Positions 24,202 through 32,762 of a DNA stretch of 60,970 nucleotides are shown in pieces. A program made the translations under genes and the position numbers. The notes below the pieces were generated by a model, which was not told the DNA's origin, did not search any database, and was given only the letters and a program-made list of their open reading frames with translations. Within the stretch, counting starts at the first letter, position 1; each line of letters opens with the position of its first letter. The stretch comes from Fructobacillus sp. CRL 2054 (GTDB lineage Bacteria > Bacillota > Bacilli > Lactobacillales > Lactobacillaceae): the NCBI RefSeq assembly GCF_028764065.1, contig NZ_JACOFN010000010.1:1-60970 (forward strand). The letters run 5' to 3'.

Positions 24202-27200
24202 TTATTTTTGCTGTGACTTCAAAACACTCACGCTCTGTTGGCTATCAATCTTTCGTAACAACTCATTGAGCTTCAAATCGATTGCTTCCATACGCGCTTT
24301 TTTATCCTGGACGGTTAACTGTCGGTCGGTCCAAATCTGATCTTTTTCCACAACGGCGTTCTTGCGTAGATAGTGGTAAAGATTCTGCTTTATTTGCGAC
24401 AACTGATTAATTTGATCAACCGCTGTTTTGATGCTTTGAACCATTGTTGCCGCATCTTCATCGGCGTTTACCTGGTCCTTTGCAGACTGTCCAATTAGAT
24501 CGAGGGCTGATTGTTGTGTCTGCTTTTGGATTCGTGAATAATCCGTTGATTGCTCAACAAGCTCCTGAGACTTTTGCACAGCCGCATCGATTTGAGCACA
24601 GCCCGCCTTCTTTCGTTCGGCTAGGGGCTTTCTATCCATAACAGACTGGGCATTTTGCACAACGAGTTTGAAAGCTTCTGATTCGGCCAAGAGCAAAACG
24701 GTCAAGCGTGTCTTGCCCTGGTATAGCCCAGCTTCCACATTTCGTTCAGCCTTTCGAACCATTTCCAATCGCTTTGACTTTTCTTGTGAAGTAAAAGTCT
24801 GATTCGACTGAATTTGTTTCATCGCTTCCCGGCTCTTATTTTCCAATACCTGCTTAGCAGACAACATCGCTTTCACAATGCCAGATACCGCTTCCAGCAA
24901 CTCCGAATAAAGGGCCGCTAATTGGCTAGCATCCTGCCCGGCCTTTAATTCTTTCAGCCAATTCGTTTCAAGGGCATTCAAATTACCTTCAATAACTGCT
25001 TGCAGCTGCTTCGAAAGATTGCCAGCAAGAGCCAGTTCATCTCGTTCTTTCTGGAAAAGCCCTTGCGTCTTCTCTTCAAGATTTGCCCGTTGCTCTTCTA
25101 AGTGCTGAACAGAACTGAAGTCTAAGGCCTCTTGAACCAAAGACCGATAGTGGTTGGTCAACCCTTCGATGCCAGACGAATCAAAGCTAGCAAACTGACT
25201 AACCTTAGCCAAGATTTCTTCCTTCGCCAAAGTAATTTGTTCCAATCGGTTTTCTTTTTCCGCTTCAACTAAATCAACATTATACTTAATGCTTTCTTTA
25301 GCCATACGGTGTTCAAAGGCAACCAAATCGAACACCTGCTCCTTCGAATCTTGAAGCGTCAGCATGTCCTTCAACACTTGATCACAATATTGGACAATCT
25401 CTTGCTGCCCATCTTTACGGTACAACTCATTCTCGCAAGCGTTTAATAACTGGAAAATGGCTTGTTTCTCAGCTTCTACAAGATTCTGTTCCTGCTTTGA
25501 ATCTTCAAAACTCTCTCGCACAAACGCTTCCACCTGCTTTTGAAGGTAGCGTGCAGCCGTCTTACGCATCTCAACTAGACTTTGCTTCTCAGATTGCTGA
25601 CTGCCCAAAATGACTTGAATCAACGATAACTGGTGAGCAGCAAGCGCTACTTCCTTTAGTCCCTGTTTCGTTAGCACATGCTTCAAAGCAGCGCTTAGTT
25701 GTTCTTGAATCTCATCCGAACGTTTTTCTCGTTCGACATCGGTCAAATCGGACACATCGGTCAGATTTTCAATCGCTTGATTGGCTGTATTAATTAAAGT
25801 CAAACGAGCATGTAACATGCCATCAAACAGTAAATTCAAGGTCTGGCAACTTTGATTCAAAAGTCCATCAACTTCCGATGCAGATTCGGCTCGTCCTAAA
25901 TTAACTTCGGATTGCTTTAAGACTTTTTCAAGCGAAAGCTGTATCTGTGACTTCTCTTCATCAGTGAGGCGATCAGCTGCTGGTGAATCTTTTTCATCGT
26001 TTTCTTCAAAATGTTGAACCCTGGCAGAAGCTGCCATGAATAAGCTGTTTAACTTACCACTGGCCTTCTTCTTACGATCAAAGACCGTGGCAATACCAGT
26101 GAAATCGGTCGCCTTATCCAATCCCATCTTAAAGGCTGGGTTTTGCAAAACCTTTGTGATTTGATAGGAACTTTCTGCTTCGTCAACAAGCGCTAATGTG
26201 TTATTCAACACCTGCTTCAGTTGCTCTTCCCGGTCCGACTTTTCAGCAATCGTCAAATCATCATTTGTTTGAATCCGGTGCACAGCTTTGTTTGACTCAG
26301 CAAACATTTGAGCTCGAATGCTCAATTTTGCTTGGAGTAATTGGCTCAAATTCAAATAGCCAATCCGGAAAGCAGAATAAACCGCGTCAGCATCAGAGGA
26401 GCGCTCAATGTTCACGATTGCCCGTGCTGAAGCATTTTCCAGCGCCCGTTCCTGACTTTCCATTTGCGCATGTGTCAATGCTTGCTTCTCAGATAACAAA
26501 GACTGCTGTAAATCACGCATCTGTCGAATAGCTGCTTCACGCGCTGACTTCTGTAAATCAAGTGAGATGGCATTGGCCTGTTTAGCAGTAAAAATAGCCG
26601 CATTCAGTGCTGAGAAGTGTGCCGACTGCTCAGCTGCTTCGACGCTGATTTGCTGATCCACGTTTTCAAAAGCACGTTTTAAGACGTCTTGAACAGTAAT
26701 GATTCGTTTGATTTTTTCCTGAGCAGTCAAATCGTTTCGATTAATCACCGACTGTTCCGCTGCATAATCCTGCTGATCAAGAGCCCAATAGGCTCCCTGC
26801 TTGGCTCGGGTCAGTTCTTGAATGTTCTGAATTTCCTTTGCCAAAGTCAAGGCAAGATCATCGGCCGTCTTTTGGTTCTCAAGGAGTAAGAGAGAACGTT
26901 GACAAGCGCCATCCATCGCTAACTGCTGCTTCTCTGTCAATCCCTGCTTGGCTTCTTGACTAATTCGCTGAATTTTCGTTTTAGCTTCTGTAATTAATTC
27001 CGCTAAAGTTGGGCCAGTGAAATCACCATCTATCAAAACAGCTCGGTCTAACTGTGCGTCGTCATCGCTCACCTTCTGAGTCTGGCTTTGGTTTTTAACG
27101 TTAGCCAGTGCCATCTTTAGGGCTGCTTTCACATCGGCAATCCGGCTTTCCCGGTCAATTGCGCTCAACTGCTCTTGCTTTTGAATTAAATCAATAACCC

Positions 27201-30200
27201 GAGCGGCCTTTTCTTCCATTCGTTGGTTCGCTAATTTTTGGGCCGGTAGTAATTCTTTTAAATTAACTAAACTCATTTGGCGTACTCCCGCCAAACGGTC
27301 TGCGTCCATTGCCAGATTAATGATACTTTCGCTGTCCAACACTGCCTGAGCCACTGTTTTTTGCTCAGCCTGAGAAAGAAGCGATTTTTGCTGTGCTGCT
27401 AAATCGGCAACATCCTGTTTTGCCTGTCCCTTTTGTTCAGCAAGACTGAGTCCAGAGTTACTCTCCTCTAGCACAATCACCTTTTCAAAGTCCACGCTAA
27501 ACTTAAAGGAAACACCGTGCACCAAGGATACACGGTCAGCCAAAGTCTGACAAGCTGTTTGATAGGCCTCCTTAACGCGCTTAATTCGCTGACCCTTTTC
27601 AGCAGAAACAAAGTTAGGATTCTTGTTAATATTTTTCTCAGCTCGCTGGAGCTTATTTTCAAGTAAATGCCTGGTTAGGTCTAGCTCACTACTCAACCCT
27701 GATAAAGCATGTAAACAGCTTGATAAACGCTGATTTACTTGGTCAGCATCCAAACAATTCTGAATTGCTTGAATCGACTGCTCTAACAAATTCTTTTGCG
27801 CATCTTGCTCAATCCGGTCGTTATCCAACAGTAGCTTGTCACTACTCTTCTGTAAACGTTTTACCGCTTCTTCCTTTTGTTGATTGAGTGAGTTCACAGC
27901 GGTAAAGTCAGTGTTTTCGTTAATGACTTTTGCTAACTGCTGGACAGGTCCATTTTGCTGCTTCTTTTCATCTCCTGCCGCAAGAACGGACATCGTTTCG
28001 GCTGACTTTTCAAACTCAACAGTGGAAAGTGCTTTCTGTAGCCCTTCTTTCAAGGCGTTCTGTCGCTTTTCCTTCTCAATTTCGGTCAACTGCTTTTGCT
28101 GGTCGATTAATTGAGTAGCTTCCAAAATGACTTGCTTTAATTGTCGCTTAACTGAGACTTTAGCGGCCATCAATTCATTCAAAGCAGCTAGTTGCTCACT
28201 AAGAGCTTGTTCCACTGCCACTTGGTTCTGGCAGTTTTGAAGTTTTGCAACCCCATCTTTATAGAAATCTTCCAGTGCACTTTTCCCTTGAGCATTTTGC
28301 TTTTCAAGGAAGGCTTCTACCTGTACAAAGAGCTTTTGCATAGCATCCCGCTGTACGTTATAAAGCGGGTCTTCTAGGCCTGTAAAAGTCATTTCAGGTA
28401 AAGCAGACTTTTCTTTCTTCTTTCCAAAATTTAACAGGCGGTGTTCAGGCGAGCACTTCAAGATCAATGACATACCAGCTTGATAGCGCTCTTGAATACT
28501 CTGAGCATCCTCACCCTGTGTAATTGAAGTTCTTGCCTTTTCAAATTGTTGACTCAGCTTTTCGAGGGCGATGGCTTTTTTACCATCCTGAACCTCTTGC
28601 TGCCCTTTGATTGTTTGCTGAACTTTTTTAACAGCATTATCCAAAGTCTGGCTGGTAATCATTCGCCATTCTTCCAAGGAATGACCCGTTCGATAGCAGT
28701 TCTCAATTTGTTCTTCTGATTGGCGCTTAATCTTCACAAGGGTCTGACTCGTGACATTATGACTATCGATATCAGCCATGGCTTGATCATAAAAAGCCTG
28801 TGCTTGCTTTAACTGTTGCACCTTTGTATTAGTTAACAAAGTCAAATCAGAATTGATTTTTTCCTGACAAGCCTTAAGTATTTCACTCAAAGACTGCCGG
28901 ACCTGCTCTTGTCGTTCTTCCAGTGAAAGAGCCCCATCACTTTTAGCCGCTTTGAGTAGGACTTTTGCATCAAGCAAACCTTCATCAATGGCATCCGCGT
29001 TAGGCTTCACAGATAGTTCCTGTAAGGAAATGGCTAAGTTACTGTTCAACTTAGCCAGCATGATTTCGACTTCGGACTGTGTCAAATTAACATCCTGAAC
29101 AATGGCAGTCTCTTCCTGGACAGACTGCACCTTCAATTTGTTTTTAGCATCCCGAATTTGGTCCATTAAGCCTTCTGCTGTCTGATGCGCTGTTCGCATC
29201 AATCCCATTGCATGGTTTAATTCATCCGTAATTTTTTGTACACCAAAAGCAGCGTCCTTAACGGCCGTTTTACCAGCCTGATAATCACGCTTTAATTGAT
29301 TAGCCTGTTCTGTCCGCTCCTTACTGGTTAACAAAACATCCCCAGCAATGGCCTGGCTTTCTGCTTCATAACATTTTTTCAGTTTTGCTTCTGCCTCGGT
29401 TTTACGCTGTGGAGCTGACTTAGCAGGACGTCCGTAGCTATCCTTAATCGCAGCCAGACCGTTTTGGTTGGCAATCTCAATTTCATCAGCGTTCGTTGCA
29501 TAAGCAACATCTTGCTCCGCTGCGGTTTGAGCAGCAAAGGCCATGGCCAACATGTAGTTTTTTTCAACGGTTAAAAGCGTCTTATCCTGTTGAACGAGGA
29601 CTTTCACATCTTCCACCGCATCTGCCAGTGCCTTGTTGGCCGCCGCCTTTTGCATGTTCACCGAAAGCCCAGCAATGTGACCATCGGCAACCTGTTGACG
29701 GGCTTTAGCCATCACATTAATCACCGTCTGTGATTCGGCGTCTTCATTCGTGATTTCTTTTAATAATTGACCATAAAGGCTCGCGAGCTTTTCACTCTCT
29801 CGCTCCTTCTGTTCCTTATCCAAAGTCTGATCACTTTGAATGGTTTGAACTGTCTCTTGATAAAAGCTCGTCAATTCAGCCTGTGCGTCCTCTTGGCGGG
29901 CATAACGCGACTTTTCGGCAGAACGATAAGCGGCTTTCATTGCCTTTACAGCAGGACTAGATACCGTCATCATGTCCTGAATGTTTGCCATGGCCATCAA
30001 ATCATTCTTAGCGCTCCCCAGCGCTTGGGATAACTTAATGGTCATTAAATGCTTTTCCGCATCCGTTAAATTAATATCGGATTGAATCTTGGCAAAGACT
30101 TCGTCATAAACTTGCTTCAATGAACTTAAAATTTCATTACGAACCTGGTCTAGGCTGCGTCCCTTTTCAAAAGCCCCTGTTAATCGGACCTTAGCCAAAG

Positions 30201-31032
30201 CAAGCATATCGACAATGTGTTGTGCCGAAACGTTATTAGCATTCAATGCCCGGTTAAATTTCGTCCATTCAGTTAAGACGCGGTTATATTCCGACTGCTT
30301 TTCGACAGAGGAAAGAGTGGTTTCTGCATAAATCTGATTATTGATTTCATGCTTCAGATTATCCAAACTTTGCTGGGCATCCTGCAAACGCTCGGTCAAA
30401 TTCTCAGACTGGTGTTGCATGGTAATGGTGGTAACAGCGTTATGTTCTGCGGCCAGAATTGAACCAGTGCTATTAACGTTGGTTAATGAATTTTCAGCAC
30501 TGGCCAAAGCTTCGTTAACCCTTTGAATTTGCTGACTCTTTTCGGCTGATGTTAAGGTATTATCTTGATTGATTTTTTCAATTGTCGAACGAGCACTATC
30601 TTCTGCAACCTTTTTAGAGGCTTCCTGCCACTGTAAGATACTAGCCCCATGCTCGTGCTGTGCGCGTAGTTCTTTTTCAGCAGATTGAATAAAATTCTCG
30701 TTTTTATCCGCCAAAAAAGCATCGGAAGTATTAGCCAAGAGTTGACGATACCTCTCCCTCAAATGGGCTAGTTGAACACTGCGCTGGTTCCCGTCTAACC
30801 CTTGATCTTGGTTAATTTCTTGGGCTACCGCTTCTTTAATTTGGCGTAATTTTTCTTTTTCCTTACTAACATCCGTTAGTAAAGAATCTTTTTCTTCTTG
30901 AACAGTTTCAGCTTCTCTGTCTAATTTTTCATTTTTTTCGTCTTCAACTTTTTCAACCTGGTCATACAAAATACCATCAGTTAAAAGGCCTTTATCGAAA
31001 TTATTTCCATCTGTAATAAAGCGGTTAACCAT
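24202..31032 (-). CDS. Giant alpha-helical repeat protein (about 2276 aa, DUF1542-like repeats, no secretion or anchor signals)
   Basis: A single uninterrupted gene of 6.8 kb. The protein is almost wholly Gln/Glu/Lys/Ala/Leu-rich helix made of more than 20 repeats. Each repeat carries a helix-cap motif like DxxLTxxEK (DNTLTSAEK, DINLTDAEK, DDLTIAEK, SDLTDVEREK, QTFTSQEK). Counted from this start, the motif leucines of the first nine repeats fall at about 79, 160, 240, 322, 404, 486, 568, 650 and 732, a nearly exact 82-residue period; later repeats vary from about 65 to 95. The pattern recalls the three-helix DUF1542/FIVAR modules of staphylococcal surface proteins, but there is no signal peptide, transmembrane segment or LPxTG motif. 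I start at 31032 for the GGGAGGGGG upstream. Function unknown; a cytoplasmic filament or scaffold is conceivable. Confidence 0.85.
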   Translation of the reverse strand: MVNRFITDGNNFDKGLLTDGILYDQVEKVEDEKNEKLDREAETVQEEKDSLLTDVSKEKEKLRQIKEAVAQEINQDQGLDGNQRSVQLAHLRERYRQLLANTSDAFLADKNENFIQSAEKELRAQHEHGASILQWQEASKKVAEDSARSTIEKINQDNTLTSAEKSQQIQRVNEALASAENSLTNVNSTGSILAAEHNAVTTITMQHQSENLTERLQDAQQSLDNLKHEINNQIYAETTLSSVEKQSEYNRVLTEWTKFNRALNANNVSAQHIVDMLALAKVRLTGAFEKGRSLDQVRNEILSSLKQVYDEVFAKIQSDINLTDAEKHLMTIKLSQALGSAKNDLMAMANIQDMMTVSSPAVKAMKAAYRSAEKSRYARQEDAQAELTSFYQETVQTIQSDQTLDKEQKERESEKLASLYGQLLKEITNEDAESQTVINVMAKARQQVADGHIAGLSVNMQKAAANKALADAVEDVKVLVQQDKTLLTVEKNYMLAMAFAAQTAAEQDVAYATNADEIEIANQNGLAAIKDSYGRPAKSAPQRKTEAEAKLKKCYEAESQAIAGDVLLTSKERTEQANQLKRDYQAGKTAVKDAAFGVQKITDELNHAMGLMRTAHQTAEGLMDQIRDAKNKLKVQSVQEETAIVQDVNLTQSEVEIMLAKLNSNLAISLQELSVKPNADAIDEGLLDAKVLLKAAKSDGALSLEERQEQVRQSLSEILKACQEKINSDLTLLTNTKVQQLKQAQAFYDQAMADIDSHNVTSQTLVKIKRQSEEQIENCYRTGHSLEEWRMITSQTLDNAVKKVQQTIKGQQEVQDGKKAIALEKLSQQFEKARTSITQGEDAQSIQERYQAGMSLILKCSPEHRLLNFGKKKEKSALPEMTFTGLEDPLYNVQRDAMQKLFVQVEAFLEKQNAQGKSALEDFYKDGVAKLQNCQNQVAVEQALSEQLAALNELMAAKVSVKRQLKQVILEATQLIDQQKQLTEIEKEKRQNALKEGLQKALSTVEFEKSAETMSVLAAGDEKKQQNGPVQQLAKVINENTDFTAVNSLNQQKEEAVKRLQKSSDKLLLDNDRIEQDAQKNLLEQSIQAIQNCLDADQVNQRLSSCLHALSGLSSELDLTRHLLENKLQRAEKNINKNPNFVSAEKGQRIKRVKEAYQTACQTLADRVSLVHGVSFKFSVDFEKVIVLEESNSGLSLAEQKGQAKQDVADLAAQQKSLLSQAEQKTVAQAVLDSESIINLAMDADRLAGVRQMSLVNLKELLPAQKLANQRMEEKAARVIDLIQKQEQLSAIDRESRIADVKAALKMALANVKNQSQTQKVSDDDAQLDRAVLIDGDFTGPTLAELITEAKTKIQRISQEAKQGLTEKQQLAMDGACQRSLLLLENQKTADDLALTLAKEIQNIQELTRAKQGAYWALDQQDYAAEQSVINRNDLTAQEKIKRIITVQDVLKRAFENVDQQISVEAAEQSAHFSALNAAIFTAKQANAISLDLQKSAREAAIRQMRDLQQSLLSEKQALTHAQMESQERALENASARAIVNIERSSDADAVYSAFRIGYLNLSQLLQAKLSIRAQMFAESNKAVHRIQTNDDLTIAEKSDREEQLKQVLNNTLALVDEAESSYQITKVLQNPAFKMGLDKATDFTGIATVFDRKKKASGKLNSLFMAASARVQHFEENDEKDSPAADRLTDEEKSQIQLSLEKVLKQSEVNLGRAESASEVDGLLNQSCQTLNLLFDGMLHARLTLINTANQAIENLTDVSDLTDVEREKRSDEIQEQLSAALKHVLTKQGLKEVALAAHQLSLIQVILGSQQSEKQSLVEMRKTAARYLQKQVEAFVRESFEDSKQEQNLVEAEKQAIFQLLNACENELYRKDGQQEIVQYCDQVLKDMLTLQDSKEQVFDLVAFEHRMAKESIKYNVDLVEAEKENRLEQITLAKEEILAKVSQFASFDSSGIEGLTNHYRSLVQEALDFSSVQHLEEQRANLEEKTQGLFQKERDELALAGNLSKQLQAVIEGNLNALETNWLKELKAGQDASQLAALYSELLEAVSGIVKAMLSAKQVLENKSREAMKQIQSNQTFTSQEKSKRLEMVRKAERNVEAGLYQGKTRLTVLLLAESEAFKLVVQNAQSVMDRKPLAERKKAGCAQIDAAVQKSQELVEQSTDYSRIQKQTQQSALDLIGQSAKDQVNADEDAATMVQSIKTAVDQINQLSQIKQNLYHYLRKNAVVEKDQIWTDRQLTVQDKKARMEAIDLKLNELLRKIDSQQSVSVLKSQQK

Positions 31033-31074
31033 GAGGACCCCCTCCCGAGAACTCTCGTTAATTAGAACAGTTTC

Positions 31075-31080
31075 ATTGTA
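31075..31080 (-). promoter_or_regulatory. Extended -10 promoter of the giant gene
   Basis: TGTTACAAT on the minus strand gives a TACAAT -10 with a TGn extension, about 43 nt before the start codon. Between it and the start lie a small CGAGA/TCTCG hairpin and the purine-rich Shine-Dalgarno, whose GAGG could pair with the CCTC just before the ATG. Confidence 0.45.
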
Positions 31081-31093
31081 ACACCCAGGCAAT

Positions 31094-31152
31094 AAAAAAA
31101 GGGGGCCTTAAATCCGCTTAACGCCTATAAATAGGCATTAGCAAGGCTTTTG
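31094..31152 (-). other. Terminator-like hairpin upstream of the giant gene
   Basis: On the minus strand an outer GCCTT/AAGGC pairing encloses a bulged 12-bp stem (GCTAATGCCTAT with ATAGGCGTTAAGC), followed by CCCC and seven Ts. It lies upstream of the giant-gene promoter and well past the transporter terminator, so it may end a short independent RNA. No ORF is visible in it. Confidence 0.4.
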
Positions 31153-31201
31153 ACCATATATTAAATTACGGTTACAAAAGTCGCCTAAACGTTTAATTTC
31201 T

Positions 31202-31240
31202 AAAAAATACCCCTAAAAGTTTTTAAACTTTTAGGGGTAT
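31202..31240 (-). terminator. Terminator of the first citrate/malate transporter
   Basis: A perfect inverted repeat of 16 bp (31207-31222 with 31225-31240) with a 2-nt centre, followed by six Ts on the minus strand. It begins about 30 nt beyond the stop at 31271. Confidence 0.9.
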
Positions 31241-31270
31241 CTGTATATCTAAATATTTAGTGAATGACTT

Positions 31271-32587
31271 TTACAAAATGGTAATCAAAAGGCCACCCAA
31301 GACAAGGATGATTGCGCCACCAATACGGTTACCCATCTGGGCAAAGGCAATCAAGCTCATACGGTTTGAAGCTGACAAAACGGCAACGTTTCCAGTTCCA
31401 CCCATTGAGTTGTTAATCATACCACCAGCAATGGCTGATTCAACTGGGTAAAGTCCGAAGAGCTTACCCAAGAATCCAGCAGACACGGCCATCGTTGCAA
31501 CAGAAACGATAACACAGATTGCTAACTGCCATGAGAAGGCAGCAATCAAACCAGAAAGGTTCAACATGGCAAGACCGATACCAGCCAACAAAGCTTGCGT
31601 CATCGTTGCAGTAATCATGTTACCAAACATAACGGCTGAATCTTCGTAGTACTTTGGCACCCAGCCAGTTGCCTTAACCGCAATAACCATCAAGATCAAG
31701 AAGGCAAATGGGTTAACGGCAGGAACAAAGTGGTTCAAGATTGTTCCAACCATGTAGAATGACAAAGCAACCATCATACCAACCAACAATTGTGGTGCGT
31801 TCATTTCAGGCATCTTTGCAGCCTTGTTCACCATACCATCAGTTGTCTTCAACAATGAGCCATGACCGTTCATCGCTGACTTATCAGTAAACTTAACCAA
31901 AAGTGATGAACCGATGATAGCCAACAAGTTGGCCAAAACAACGGATGGGAAAAGTTGTGTCAAAATTGAACCTGATGAAACGTGCAAAGCTGATCCATAG
32001 ATTGATGACAAAGGAACAATTCCAGCACCAACACCACCAGCCATCATTGGGAAAGTGATGTAAAGAGATGTGTGTCCAAATCCAAGACCAAGCAAGGCAC
32101 CAACACCACCAACAACGAAGAAGGTACTGATCATGGCACCAAAAGCAACTGGTAAGAATCGTACGGCGGCCTTCAAGAGCAACTTACGGTCCATCTTAAA
32201 GATGGCTGACGTAATCAAAGACACAATATAAAATTCCAAGAAGTTGTTGGAAGAAATAAAGGTTGAGATGTTCTTGATTGCCGCTTGTGGTACAACACCT
32301 GTTTCAGCCATGATAGCGCCAGCCACCAAAGCAAAAGCAGATCCTCCACCCAAGTATGACTTAAAGATTGGCAAATTGTTTCCAAGATAGAAGAAGATTC
32401 CCCCAAGAATAACCAGTGCAAACAATGCACCACCCATGTTCTTAGGCAAAACGTTCATTCCAAGAACGGCAACAAGCAAAAGCAACATAATGGTAAAGGC
32501 TACTCCGCCGATGCCAGCAATTTTCAACTTGTTTTCAATCGTTGAAAACAAGCCAGCATTCTGTGCTGAAGACTGTTCGTCTGACAT
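31271..32587 (-). CDS. 2-hydroxycarboxylate transporter (CitP/MleP family), copy 1
   Basis: A 438-residue membrane transporter of the 2HCT family, which exchanges citrate or malate for lactate or acetate and so generates proton motive force. The two re-entrant loop motifs are visible as MMAGGVGAG (about residues 182-190) and NNSMGGTGN (about 393-401). The substrate-binding arginine region SASNRMSLIAFAQMGNRIGG (about 405-424) follows. About 11 hydrophobic segments lie behind a polar N-terminus. It is the last gene of the citrate region, 175 nt downstream of a close paralogue and separated from it by a terminator, so it probably has its own promoter. Citrate versus malate preference cannot be told. 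Confidence 0.9.
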   Translation of the reverse strand: MSDEQSSAQNAGLFSTIENKLKIAGIGGVAFTIMLLLLVAVLGMNVLPKNMGGALFALVILGGIFFYLGNNLPIFKSYLGGGSAFALVAGAIMAETGVVPQAAIKNISTFISSNNFLEFYIVSLITSAIFKMDRKLLLKAAVRFLPVAFGAMISTFFVVGGVGALLGLGFGHTSLYITFPMMAGGVGAGIVPLSSIYGSALHVSSGSILTQLFPSVVLANLLAIIGSSLLVKFTDKSAMNGHGSLLKTTDGMVNKAAKMPEMNAPQLLVGMMVALSFYMVGTILNHFVPAVNPFAFLILMVIAVKATGWVPKYYEDSAVMFGNMITATMTQALLAGIGLAMLNLSGLIAAFSWQLAICVIVSVATMAVSAGFLGKLFGLYPVESAIAGGMINNSMGGTGNVAVLSASNRMSLIAFAQMGNRIGGAIILVLGGLLITIL

Positions 32588-32693
32588 AGTACACTCCTCT
32601 AATGTGAATTTTTAAAATAAATACAAAAAGCAGTATAACATCATGATTAAAAATTTTTAAGCAACAAATCAAAAAAACTGTTCGATTATTAAA

Positions 32694-32728
32694 TCAAAAT
32701 AAAAGGCGCCCCTAGGGGCGCCTTTTAT
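32694..32728. terminator. Terminator between the two transporter genes
   Basis: A perfect 26-nt palindrome (32701-32726) with a GC-rich core GGCGCCCC/GGGGCGCC. T-rich flanks follow on the minus strand. It ends the transcript of the upstream transporter copy. Confidence 0.88.
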
Positions 32729-32762
32729 AACATAGACAATTAAGTTTTTTTAAAATTTAGAT

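Noticed and set aside
31207-31240. Perfect 16-bp palindrome considered as a phage or transposon attachment site
   Set aside because: It is followed by a T run at the right place after a gene, so it is a terminator. No insertion element is nearby.
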